The notes beneath the pieces were generated by a model, which made no database searches, was not told the DNA's origin, and saw only the letters and a list, made by a program, of their open reading frames with translations. A DNA stretch of 13,247 bases from Clostridium sp. CAG:221 (GTDB lineage: Bacteria > Bacillota > Clostridia > Clostridiales > Clostridiaceae): positions 1 through 13,247 of the forward strand of contig FR883355.1 in the NCBI GenBank assembly GCA_000435835.1. The letters run 5' to 3'. Shown one piece after another: positions 1 through 6,174 of the stretch. Position numbers and translations under genes: made by a program. Numbering within the stretch: position 1 is the first letter of the stretch; each line of letters starts with the position of its first letter.

Positions 1-22
1 TACCACTTTCGTGGTAGTTTTT
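1..22 (+). terminator. Rho-independent terminator of an upstream gene
   Basis: The first 16 bases form a 6-bp stem (TACCAC/GTGGTA) with a TTTC loop, followed by G and a run of seven T. This is a classic intrinsic terminator for a plus-strand gene that ends before the window. It lies directly against the stop codon of the convergent ade gene and could also help end that transcript, but the bases that would form its U-tract on the minus strand are outside the window. Confidence 0.8.
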
Positions 23-1759
23 TTATTCAGCTATATTTATAAATTCAAAGGTTTTAACATTGAAAAGACCTTTGTCAGTAATTTTTATATCAGGTATAAC
101 TGGTAGTGATAAGAATGATAAAGTTAAAAATGGATTGAAGTTTAATGATGGAGCAATTTTATCAATGGCAGCATGTAATTTTGCTAAATCATCGATAACC
201 TCATGAGCTTTTCTATTAGTAATAAGGCCAGCAATTTCTAATTTTAATGAAGCAAGAACTGTGCCGTTTTCCACCACAACTATTCCTCCACCTAAACGCT
301 TAATTTCATTACAAGCTAGAATCATATCAGCATCATTAGTACCACATACAATTAAATTATGAGAATCATGAGCTACAGTAGTTGCTATAGCACCAGATTT
401 TAATTTTAATCCTTTAACTATCCCTAAACCTACATTACCTAAATTATGATGTCTTTCTATTACAGCTATCTTTAATAAATCTTTATCAATAGAAGGAATG
501 AAAGTTTTATCTAAATTTAATGATGAAATATCTATTTTAAGATGATTAGTTTCTAAGTTGTTAGGTATTATTTCCATTATATTTAGTTGTGTTTTATTTT
601 CAAGAGAAATATTAAAGTTTTTCTCTGTAAGATCTGGAATATTAATAGTTGACTCAATATTAATGTCCATTACCTCTTCAGCTATATTATCAACAAGTTT
701 ATTATCTTGTACTACAAGCACGCCATTTTTATAAACTGAAGAAATTTTAAATGTTGATAAGGAATCAAGTATAATAAAGTCTGCTATATATCCAGGAGCA
801 ATGGCACCTTTTGTTTTTAAACCATAACACTCAGCAGTATTTAAAGTGGCCATTTGAATTGCTGTTTCTGGATGAAGTCCCTCTCTGATACACATTTTAA
901 TTGAATTATCAATGGAACCATTTCTTAATAAATCATCTATATGTTTATCATCTGTACAGAGACAAAGTCTTCTGCTGTTATGGATGGAAGCACCTTTAAC
1001 TAGTTCATTTAAATTTTTAGCTACAGTACCTTCACGGATAAGTACGTACATTCCTCTACGGACTCTTTCAATAAGCTCCTCATAAGTGTGACATTCATGA
1101 TCAGTTTTTATATAAGCAGCAGTATAGCTATTTATTTTATCAATATCAAAGCCAGCTCCATGCCCATCTATAATAGAATTGTTTTTAACTGCATCATAAA
1201 GCTTATCTATCATATGTTGGCTACAGTTGATAACTGATGGACTATCCATAACTTCTGCAAGTCCTAAAACTTTTTTAGATGCATATAATGGTTTTAGGTC
1301 TAAGCTATTTAATATAGCACCAGAATTTTCAAAAGGAGTTGAAGGAACACAAGAAGGAAGCATAAAGTAAAAATCTAATGGTAAGTTTTCACTTAAATCC
1401 ATCATAAGATTAATGCCTTTTATACCTAATACATTTGCAATTTCATGAGGATCAACAATCATAGAAGTTATTCCATGAAGTAATGCAGCTTTATAGTATT
1501 CTTTAGGTGTTAAAAGTGAACTTTCAATATGAGCATGTCCATCTATTAAGCCAGGACAAATGTACTTTCCAGTACCATCAATTTCTGTTTTGCCAGTATA
1601 TTCACCTATACCTACTATATATTCACCACAAATTGCAACATCAGAAATGAATGTAGAGTTTTGAAACACATCTACAACAGTGATGTTTTTTATAACTAAA
1701 TCAGAAATTAGCTGTTTAGATGCAGCTTGTATGTTTTTTATAAATATCTCTTTTTTCAT
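23..1759 (-). CDS. ade: Adenine deaminase
   Basis: Converts adenine to hypoxanthine and ammonia in purine salvage; a cytosolic, metal-dependent amidohydrolase. The 578-residue product has the usual length and layout of the family: a metal-binding HAH in GLIDGHAHIESS (residues 75-77), DPHE (103-106), LAEVMD (167-172), DGHGAGF (198-204), TDHEC (219-223) and CTDDKH (268-273), then the C-terminal adenine-deaminase domain from about residue 400. The start chosen is the ATG at 1759, which has an AGGTGG ribosome site 8 bases upstream. In-frame ATGs at 1810 and 1822 lie inside or at the edge of the riboswitch aptamer and would add a non-conserved tail of 17 to 21 residues, so I reject them. The gene is transcribed alone, convergent to the upstream terminator and divergent from metA. 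Confidence 0.95.
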   Translation of the reverse strand: MKKEIFIKNIQAASKQLISDLVIKNITVVDVFQNSTFISDVAICGEYIVGIGEYTGKTEIDGTGKYICPGLIDGHAHIESSLLTPKEYYKAALLHGITSMIVDPHEIANVLGIKGINLMMDLSENLPLDFYFMLPSCVPSTPFENSGAILNSLDLKPLYASKKVLGLAEVMDSPSVINCSQHMIDKLYDAVKNNSIIDGHGAGFDIDKINSYTAAYIKTDHECHTYEELIERVRRGMYVLIREGTVAKNLNELVKGASIHNSRRLCLCTDDKHIDDLLRNGSIDNSIKMCIREGLHPETAIQMATLNTAECYGLKTKGAIAPGYIADFIILDSLSTFKISSVYKNGVLVVQDNKLVDNIAEEVMDINIESTINIPDLTEKNFNISLENKTQLNIMEIIPNNLETNHLKIDISSLNLDKTFIPSIDKDLLKIAVIERHHNLGNVGLGIVKGLKLKSGAIATTVAHDSHNLIVCGTNDADMILACNEIKRLGGGIVVVENGTVLASLKLEIAGLITNRKAHEVIDDLAKLHAAIDKIAPSLNFNPFLTLSFLSLPVIPDIKITDKGLFNVKTFEFINIAE

Positions 1760-1760
1760 T

Positions 1761-1807
1761 AATAAATCCACCTCTTCATATGTATCAAACCTTCGTGGAC
1801 TTTTATT
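1761..1807 (-). promoter_or_regulatory. Possible ribosome-site-sequestering hairpin (riboswitch expression platform)
   Basis: The minus-strand leader reads AATAAA-AG-TCCAC (1807 to 1795), and the ribosome-site region reads GTGGA-TTTATT (1771 to 1761). These pair as 6 + 5 bp around a two-base AG bulge and bury part of the Shine-Dalgarno sequence. The 5' arm shares two bases with the 3' strand of aptamer helix P1, so aptamer folding could compete with the hairpin. There is no U-tract after it, which argues for control of translation rather than termination. The mechanism is inferred. Confidence 0.5.
1768..1774 (-). promoter_or_regulatory. Ribosome binding site that sets the ade start
   Basis: On the minus strand GAGGTGG sits 8 bases before the ATG at 1759. 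The upstream ATGs at 1810 and 1822 lack a comparable site. The same bases form the 3' arm of the possible sequestering hairpin at 1761-1807. Confidence 0.85.
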
Positions 1808-1873
1808 CATAGCAAATATCATTTACGGCGATATTGTAGAAACGCTTAAACCATATTATTAAGCTTATACGAA
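1806..1873 (-). ncRNA. Purine riboswitch aptamer (guanine-class by its C before UAUG)
   Basis: The minus strand carries all hallmark segments of the purine aptamer in order. P1 is UUCGUA/UAUGAA (1873-1868 with 1811-1806). J1/2 begins UAAG. P2 is GCUUAA/UUAAGC with loop AAUAUGG. J2/3 is GUUUCUAC. P3 is AAUAUC/GAUAUU with loop CCGUAAA. The base at 1812, just before UAUG, corresponds to position 74 of the B. subtilis xpt aptamer; it is C, the guanine/hypoxanthine type, where adenine aptamers have U. P3 or J3/1 is about one base longer than in xpt. It sits between the ade promoter and coding region and presumably controls ade. Confidence 0.93.
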
Positions 1874-1886
1874 AGTTATTGTTTAT

Positions 1887-1915
1887 ATTATAGTAATCAT
1901 ACGTGAATATGTCAA
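1887..1915 (-). promoter_or_regulatory. Sigma-A promoter of ade
   Basis: The minus strand has TTGACA (1915-1910), a 17-base spacer and TATAAT (1892-1887), matching the housekeeping consensus at every position. Transcription would begin near 1880, giving a leader of about 120 bases that starts just before the riboswitch aptamer. Confidence 0.9.
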
Positions 1916-1965
1916 AGAATAATTTATAAAAAAAGGTGGTATTAAATTTAAGTTAATAATAAATA

Positions 1966-1994
1966 TTCAAAATATGGCAAAAATATGATTTAAT
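1966..1994 (+). promoter_or_regulatory. Possible promoter of metA
   Basis: TTCAAA (1966-1971) and TTTAAT (1989-1994) are 17 bases apart and match the housekeeping boxes at 4/6 and 5/6. Transcription would start near 2001, leaving a very short leader with the ribosome site almost at its 5' end. In such AT-rich DNA this is only a candidate. I see no S-box or T-box leader before metA. Confidence 0.35.
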
Positions 1995-2015
1995 AGAGGA
2001 AAAGGGGGAGAAAAA

Positions 2016-2939
2016 ATGCCAATAAAGATTCCGAGAGATTTACCTGCATTTAAGGTGTTAAGTGAGGAAAATATTTTTGTAATGAATGATGAAAGAGCTG
2101 TTTCGCAAGATATAAGACCTTTAAAAATAGCTATCTTAAACTTAATGCCTAAAAAGATTCAAACAGAAAATCAATTACTTAGATATTTATCTAATACACC
2201 ACTGCAAGTGGAAATTACACTATTAAATACTGAAAGTTATACAAGTCAAAATACTTCAGTAGATCATATGAAGAAGTTTTATAGTACTTTTAGAGAGATA
2301 AAAAATGAAAAATTTGATGGGTTGATAATAACTGGGGCTCCCGTTGAAAAATTACCATATGAAGAAGTACTATATTGGACTGAGCTAAAGGAAATAATGG
2401 AATGGAGCAAAAGCAATGTATTTTCAACAGTACATATATGCTGGGGAGCACAAGCAGGACTATATTATCATTATAATATACCTAAATATGAGTTAAAGGA
2501 AAAAATGTTTGGAGTATTTAAACATGTAAAATGTAATAGAGGTATAGATTTAATTCGAGGATTAGATGATGTCTTTTATGCACCACATTCTAGGCATACA
2601 GAAGTAAGGAGAGAAGATATTATTAAGATACCAGAACTGGAAATATTATCAGAATCTGAAGAAGCTGGTGTATTTATAGTAGCTAATAAAGATAGAAGGC
2701 AGGTATTTATAACAGGACATTTAGAATATGAAAGAGAAACCTTAAAGGAAGAATATTTTAGAGATATAAATAAAGGTATACAAATAAATATGCCTAAAAA
2801 CTATTTTTATCAGGATAATCCTAATAATATGCCTATGGTAACTTGGAGAGGAACAGCCAGTGTGGTTTTTAGTAATTGGCTTAATTATTGTGTATACCAA
2901 AATACACCATATGATTTAAATAACTTAAATAATATATAA
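2016..2939 (+). CDS. metA: Homoserine O-acetyltransferase, MetA family
   Basis: Acylates the hydroxyl of L-homoserine as the first committed step of methionine synthesis in the cytosol. The 307-residue product is full length for MetA. The catalytic triad is visible at the family positions: Cys142 in HICWGAQAGLY, His235 and Glu237 in GHLEYE. APHSRHTEV (189-197) is also conserved. Residue 111, in ITGAPVEKL, is Glu; in characterised MetA enzymes Glu here goes with acetyl-CoA and Gly (as in E. coli) with succinyl-CoA, so I predict acetyl-CoA as donor although such genes are often labelled succinyltransferase. The start has a strong AGGGGGAG ribosome site 6 bases upstream. It is a single-gene unit, divergent from ade and followed by a long hairpin. 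Confidence 0.95.
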   Translation: MPIKIPRDLPAFKVLSEENIFVMNDERAVSQDIRPLKIAILNLMPKKIQTENQLLRYLSNTPLQVEITLLNTESYTSQNTSVDHMKKFYSTFREIKNEKFDGLIITGAPVEKLPYEEVLYWTELKEIMEWSKSNVFSTVHICWGAQAGLYYHYNIPKYELKEKMFGVFKHVKCNRGIDLIRGLDDVFYAPHSRHTEVRREDIIKIPELEILSESEEAGVFIVANKDRRQVFITGHLEYERETLKEEYFRDINKGIQINMPKNYFYQDNPNNMPMVTWRGTASVVFSNWLNYCVYQNTPYDLNNLNNI

Positions 2940-2976
2940 AAGTATAATTATTTACTAAAAATATAACAAAGTAGAA

Positions 2977-3020
2977 AAAGGAAGCTTAAATTTAAAGTTG
3001 ATAAAATTTAAGCTTCCTTT
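2977..3020. terminator. Long hairpin after metA, probable terminator
   Basis: A perfect 17-bp inverted repeat, AAAGGAAGCTTAAATTT with its complement at 3004-3020, encloses a 10-base loop. The 3' side is pyrimidine-rich (CTTCCTTTCC) rather than a clean T run. It probably ends metA transcription; because it is nearly symmetric it may act in both directions. Confidence 0.65.
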
Positions 3021-3095
3021 CCTATACTTAAAAAGTCAATAAGTAAGATATATTCAATGGAATTATTAATAAAATTAATTAATAGCATAGGAAAT

Positions 3096-3130
3096 TATAA
3101 TAAAATGTTATAAATAAAACATGATATAAT
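3096..3130 (+). promoter_or_regulatory. Possible promoter region with Rex-like operator before the reductase gene
   Basis: Two TATAAT boxes are present (3096-3101 and 3125-3130), neither with a convincing -35 element. Between them ATGTTATAAATAAAACAT (3105-3122) is an 18-base imperfect inverted repeat that resembles the Rex consensus TTGTTAANNNNTTAACAA in its TGTTA and AACA parts, with mismatches elsewhere. It would overlap the transcription start of the first box. Regulation by the NADH/NAD sensor Rex is a guess from this resemblance. Confidence 0.3.
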
Positions 3131-3186
3131 TATATGGAAAATAAAGGTGTAAAAGTTAAGATGAAATAATTAAAGGGGAGAAAACA

Positions 3187-4056
3187 ATGGGAGTTAATAA
3201 AAAGAGACAAAATGAACTTAAAGCTTTAGGGTTTTTATTACAAAATGATAAGGAGTATTTTTCAGTAAGAATATTATCAAAGGCAGGAAATTATACTACA
3301 GAGGAAATGAAAAATATTAATTATCTTGCTGATAAATATGGAAGAGGCTATGTAGGGGTTACTACTAGACTTCAATTAGAAATTCCATGGATAAAGGATA
3401 CTGATGTAGAAAGCTTTATGGAAGAAGCAAAAAAATTAGGTTTAAGACATGGTGGTACAGGAAGAAAGGTGAGACCTTTAGTTTCTTGTAAAGGTACTGT
3501 ATGCCTTCATGGAAATATTAATACACAAGAAATATGTAGACAATTAGAAGAGAAATATTTTGCAGCAGATATGAATCATAAGTTTAAAATTAATATAGCA
3601 GGTTGTGCAAATAACTGTTCAAAAGTAAATATAAATGATATAGGGATAATAGGTAGAAATGTACCAGAATTTAATTTAGAAAAATGTGTTGGTTGCGGAT
3701 TATGTGTAAGTGCATGCAGACAAAAAGCATTAAAAGTAGTAGATAAAAAGGTTATTAAGGATGAAGAACTTTGCGTTAATTGCGGAGGATGTGTAAGAGC
3801 TTGCAACTTAAATGCAGCTACAGCAAAGGAAAAGGGAGCTGAAATATTTGTTGGTGGAAGATTCGGTAGGGAAATGAGACTTGGTGATTCCTTAGGTAGA
3901 ATCTTTAAGGAAGAAGAAATTATCCCTGTAATAGATAAGATAGTGGAAGCTAGCAAAGAGTTAGGACAAACAGAAGAAAGACTTTCTAAAACATTAGACA
4001 GAATAGGGGCAGAAACCTTTGTAAATAGAGTTTTAGAAATGGTAGACGGAAAATAA
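3187..4056 (+). CDS. Siroheme-type sulfite/nitrite reductase-like protein with 2x[4Fe-4S] ferredoxin domain
   Basis: Probably a cytosolic reductase of sulfite or nitrite; the substrate cannot be settled from sequence. The 289-residue protein has an N-terminal half-domain of the nitrite/sulfite reductase type (about 1-90, including TTRLQLEIPW). A siroheme/[4Fe-4S] region follows with Cys101, Cys106, Cys140 and Cys144 (CKGTVC and GCANNC). Next is a bacterial ferredoxin segment with two complete CxxCxxCxxxC motifs (Cys167/170/173/177 and Cys196/199/202/206), then about 80 C-terminal residues. It is much shorter than NirA/CysI enzymes and nearest in plan to AsrC-like or small assimilatory-type sulfite reductases. 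No partner subunits such as asrA or asrB lie beside it, so its electron donor is unknown. The siroheme synthesis genes downstream support siroheme use. AGGGGAG lies 6 bases before the start. Confidence 0.82.
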   Translation: MGVNKKRQNELKALGFLLQNDKEYFSVRILSKAGNYTTEEMKNINYLADKYGRGYVGVTTRLQLEIPWIKDTDVESFMEEAKKLGLRHGGTGRKVRPLVSCKGTVCLHGNINTQEICRQLEEKYFAADMNHKFKINIAGCANNCSKVNINDIGIIGRNVPEFNLEKCVGCGLCVSACRQKALKVVDKKVIKDEELCVNCGGCVRACNLNAATAKEKGAEIFVGGRFGREMRLGDSLGRIFKEEEIIPVIDKIVEASKELGQTEERLSKTLDRIGAETFVNRVLEMVDGK

Positions 4057-4078
4057 TAGATAATGATGAACTTAGTTA

Positions 4079-4213
4079 ATGATGAATTATGAATTACGAA
4101 TTATGAATTATGGATGAAATTCTTACAGAATTTCTGAAAAATATATTTTTTAAAATTCCGTTGAGGAATTTATTCATTAATTCATCATTCATCACTCATA
4201 ATTCATAATTTAT
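4079..4213. repeat. MITE-like imperfect palindromic intergenic element
   Basis: The left arm (4081-4121) holds overlapping 7-base repeats of the type GAATTAT. The right arm (4163-4212) is its imperfect reverse complement, with TTCAT and AATTCAT repeats. Between them lies an inner palindrome, GAATTT...AAAATTC around AAAAATATATTTTT (4128-4158). No protein is encoded. A 9-base direct repeat AATGATGAA occurs at 4062-4070 and 4079-4087. It resembles small non-autonomous elements or REP-like palindromes; copy number in the genome cannot be judged here. Confidence 0.65.
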
Positions 4214-4243
4214 AAAAAGGGCTTCTTTTTAGAAGCTTTTTTT
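4214..4243 (+). terminator. Rho-independent terminator before hemA
   Basis: AAAAAGGGCTTC pairs with GAAGCTTTTTTT across a TTTTTA loop, with some G-U pairs near the base of the stem, and the 3' side is a run of seven T. It ends transcription of the reductase gene and insulates the hem operon. Confidence 0.8.
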
Positions 4244-4285
4244 AGCTATATAATAATTATTATTAATTTAAATTATGCTGAAAAG

Positions 4286-4314
4286 TTGTTAATGGATTAG
4301 AGAGTGTATATAAT
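4286..4314 (+). promoter_or_regulatory. Promoter of the hem operon
   Basis: TTGTTA (4286-4291) and TATAAT (4309-4314) are separated by exactly 17 bases, a strong housekeeping promoter. The expected start near 4321 gives a leader of about 30 bases, too short for a riboswitch; no cobalamin riboswitch is seen. Confidence 0.8.
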
Positions 4315-4351
4315 TATAAGTATGTTTTTAAATAAAAGTAGGTGGTGAAGT

Positions 4352-5545
4352 ATGTTAGGTCTAATCGGAATAAAAAAGGGTGTAGATGTAAGTATTAGAG
4401 AAAAATTAGTGATTTCACCAAGAACTAAAGATTTAATAAGTAATTCATTAAAAAATATTACTGATGAATTTGTAATATTAAGCACATGTAATAGAACAGA
4501 AATTTACTTTAAAGGTCAAGACATAAATAAGGAATTAATATTTGAAATTTTAAATTGGGATAAGAGCCTATTAGAGTATGTGTTCTACATAGAAGGTGAA
4601 AATGCCGTAAAACATTTATTTGAGCTTGCTTGTGGGTTCCATTCTAGGATATTAGGTGAAGATCAAATTTTAGGGCAGATAAGAGATGCTTATTTAGAAA
4701 GCGTGGAAAAAGGTTATATAAATTCAGTGCTTATAAGGCTTTTTGAGGATGCTATAAGTTGTGGTAAAAGATTTAGAAATGATACCAAGCTTTATGAGAT
4801 TCCAGTATCATCCTCTTCTATTGCAGTAAATAAGATTATGGAAAATAATGCTGAAAAATTAATGGTTATGGGTTATGGAACTATAGGGAAACTAGTGGTT
4901 AAATATGCTTTAAGTACAGAGATTAAAGAAATAAACATTGTAGTTAGGGATAAAAGTAAGGTAGAAAAAATAACTGACACTAGAGTGAAAATATTAAGTT
5001 ATGATGAAGCTAGGAAAAAATTAAATGAAATGGATGGAGTAATAAGCTGCACAGCAGCCAGTCATCTAGTGGTTGAAGAATATCATATAAATAAGGAAGG
5101 CAAGGATATATTGCTGATAGATTTAGCTATGCCAAGAGATATTGCTCCACAGCTTGAAAGTTATGAACGAGTACAGCTTTTAGATATTGATAAGATAAGT
5201 AAATTGGATGATGAAAATAAGCATTTAAGAATTGAAAGAATGCAAAAAAATAAACATATTATTGATAAATACATAAAAGATTATATGAATTGGCTGAATT
5301 TAAGAAGTGTTACCAACTATATTAAAGAATTTAAAGAATTAGGCAACTTTATTGTAAGAGATAGAGTTAAATCTTTTGAAAATAAGTGTAAGGATAAAGA
5401 AGATGCCAAGTTAGCAGAAATACTTATAAAAAGCACGTCAGATTATTATATAAATAGAGCCATAAAAGTTTTGAAAAATGAAAGGGCAAAAGGCAGGGAA
5501 GATGAATGTCTGAAAATTTTGACGGAGATATTTACGAAAAAATAG
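4352..5545 (+). CDS. hemA: Glutamyl-tRNA reductase
   Basis: Reduces glutamyl-tRNA(Glu) with NADPH to glutamate-1-semialdehyde, the first step of the C5 route to all tetrapyrroles. The 397-residue protein shows the catalytic Cys46 in STCNRTEIY, the HSRILGEDQILGQIRDAY segment (97-114), a nucleotide-binding GYGTIG (174-179) and the C-terminal dimerisation helices. It is slightly short but complete for the family. AGGTGG lies 6 bases before the ATG. It is the first gene of the operon, behind a strong promoter; its 3' end overlaps the next gene by 40 bases, so translation of the two is probably coupled. HemA is a usual control point of the pathway, but no specific control element is visible here. 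Confidence 0.95.
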   Translation: MLGLIGIKKGVDVSIREKLVISPRTKDLISNSLKNITDEFVILSTCNRTEIYFKGQDINKELIFEILNWDKSLLEYVFYIEGENAVKHLFELACGFHSRILGEDQILGQIRDAYLESVEKGYINSVLIRLFEDAISCGKRFRNDTKLYEIPVSSSSIAVNKIMENNAEKLMVMGYGTIGKLVVKYALSTEIKEINIVVRDKSKVEKITDTRVKILSYDEARKKLNEMDGVISCTAASHLVVEEYHINKEGKDILLIDLAMPRDIAPQLESYERVQLLDIDKISKLDDENKHLRIERMQKNKHIIDKYIKDYMNWLNLRSVTNYIKEFKELGNFIVRDRVKSFENKCKDKEDAKLAEILIKSTSDYYINRAIKVLKNERAKGREDECLKILTEIFTKK

Positions 5546-6174
5546 AATATATGCCAATAACTTTCTTTGCTAATACTTTAAGAGTTGGTATTATTGGAGG
5601 AGGAAGAGGTTCATATATTAAAGCAAGAACATTAAGTAATAGTGGAGTGGAAGTGGAAGTATTATCAAGAGAATTTATTGAGGATTTTCATAGCATTTCG
5701 GTGACATTAATAAAAAAAGAATATGATAAAAAGTTTATTGAAGATAAGCATATTGTAATAATAGCCATATCAGATGAAGAAACTATAGATAATATAATAA
5801 GTGACTGTAATTCCTTAGCTAAAATATATATTAATTCTTCAAATTTTAAAAATGGCATGGGAGTAATTCCAGTGAAAAGAGAAAGTAAGAATATTTCACT
5901 AAGTATAAATACCAAGGTTGGTAATCCCAAGGGTGCAGTAATGCTTGCTGATAAACTTCAAAAGGAAATAGAATCATATGATGATTTTATGAAATTTACA
6001 GGAGTTATAAGAAATACTGTTGTTATGGAAAAAGCAGAAAAGCTAAAACTACTTTCTTTTGTTAATAATGAAGATTTTAAATATATATTTGATAAAGGCA
6101 AGGGGAAAATAGTATTAGAGTTATTTTATAAGGAGAAAATAAATGGAATTGATTTTAGCAACAAGAAAAAGTAA
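5506..6174 (+). CDS. Precorrin-2 dehydrogenase, Met8/CysG-N/SirC family
   Basis: Expected to oxidise precorrin-2 to sirohydrochlorin with NAD+, and in some family members also to insert iron to give siroheme. The 222-residue protein has a Rossmann motif GIIGGGRGS (28-36), an acidic ISDEET region (89-94) and the family segment SINTKVGNPKGAVMLADKL (133-151). In Met8p and CysG a conserved Asp, needed for catalysis, follows an NVV- or NTT-like stretch; the matching stretch here is INSSN, giving Asn113. The protein may therefore be a dehydrogenase with weak or no chelatase activity; this rests on a by-eye alignment. The start at 5506 has AGGGA 6 bases upstream. The internal ATG at 5551 lacks a ribosome site. 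It overlaps hemA by 40 bases and hemC by 32. Confidence 0.85.
   Translation: MSENFDGDIYEKIEYMPITFFANTLRVGIIGGGRGSYIKARTLSNSGVEVEVLSREFIEDFHSISVTLIKKEYDKKFIEDKHIVIIAISDEETIDNIISDCNSLAKIYINSSNFKNGMGVIPVKRESKNISLSINTKVGNPKGAVMLADKLQKEIESYDDFMKFTGVIRNTVVMEKAEKLKLLSFVNNEDFKYIFDKGKGKIVLELFYKEKINGIDFSNKKK

Noticed and set aside
1962..1976. A CodY-like box (AATATTCAAAATATG) before metA
   Set aside because: Four of 15 positions differ from the consensus, which is expected by chance in DNA this AT-rich. I do not claim CodY control.
3576..3956. A 126-codon open frame on the minus strand across the reductase gene
   Set aside because: It is antisense to a conserved gene, its product has no recognisable domain, and there is no ribosome site. 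It is a by-product of the cysteine-rich coding strand.
4057..4213. CRISPR array suggested by repeated GAATTAT units
   Set aside because: The units are 7 bases long, adjacent and without spacers, and the two arms are complementary. It is a palindromic repeat element.
4244..4351. Cobalamin or other riboswitch in the hemA leader
   Set aside because: The strong promoter puts the transcript start about 30 bases before hemA, too little room for an aptamer, and no B12-box is seen.
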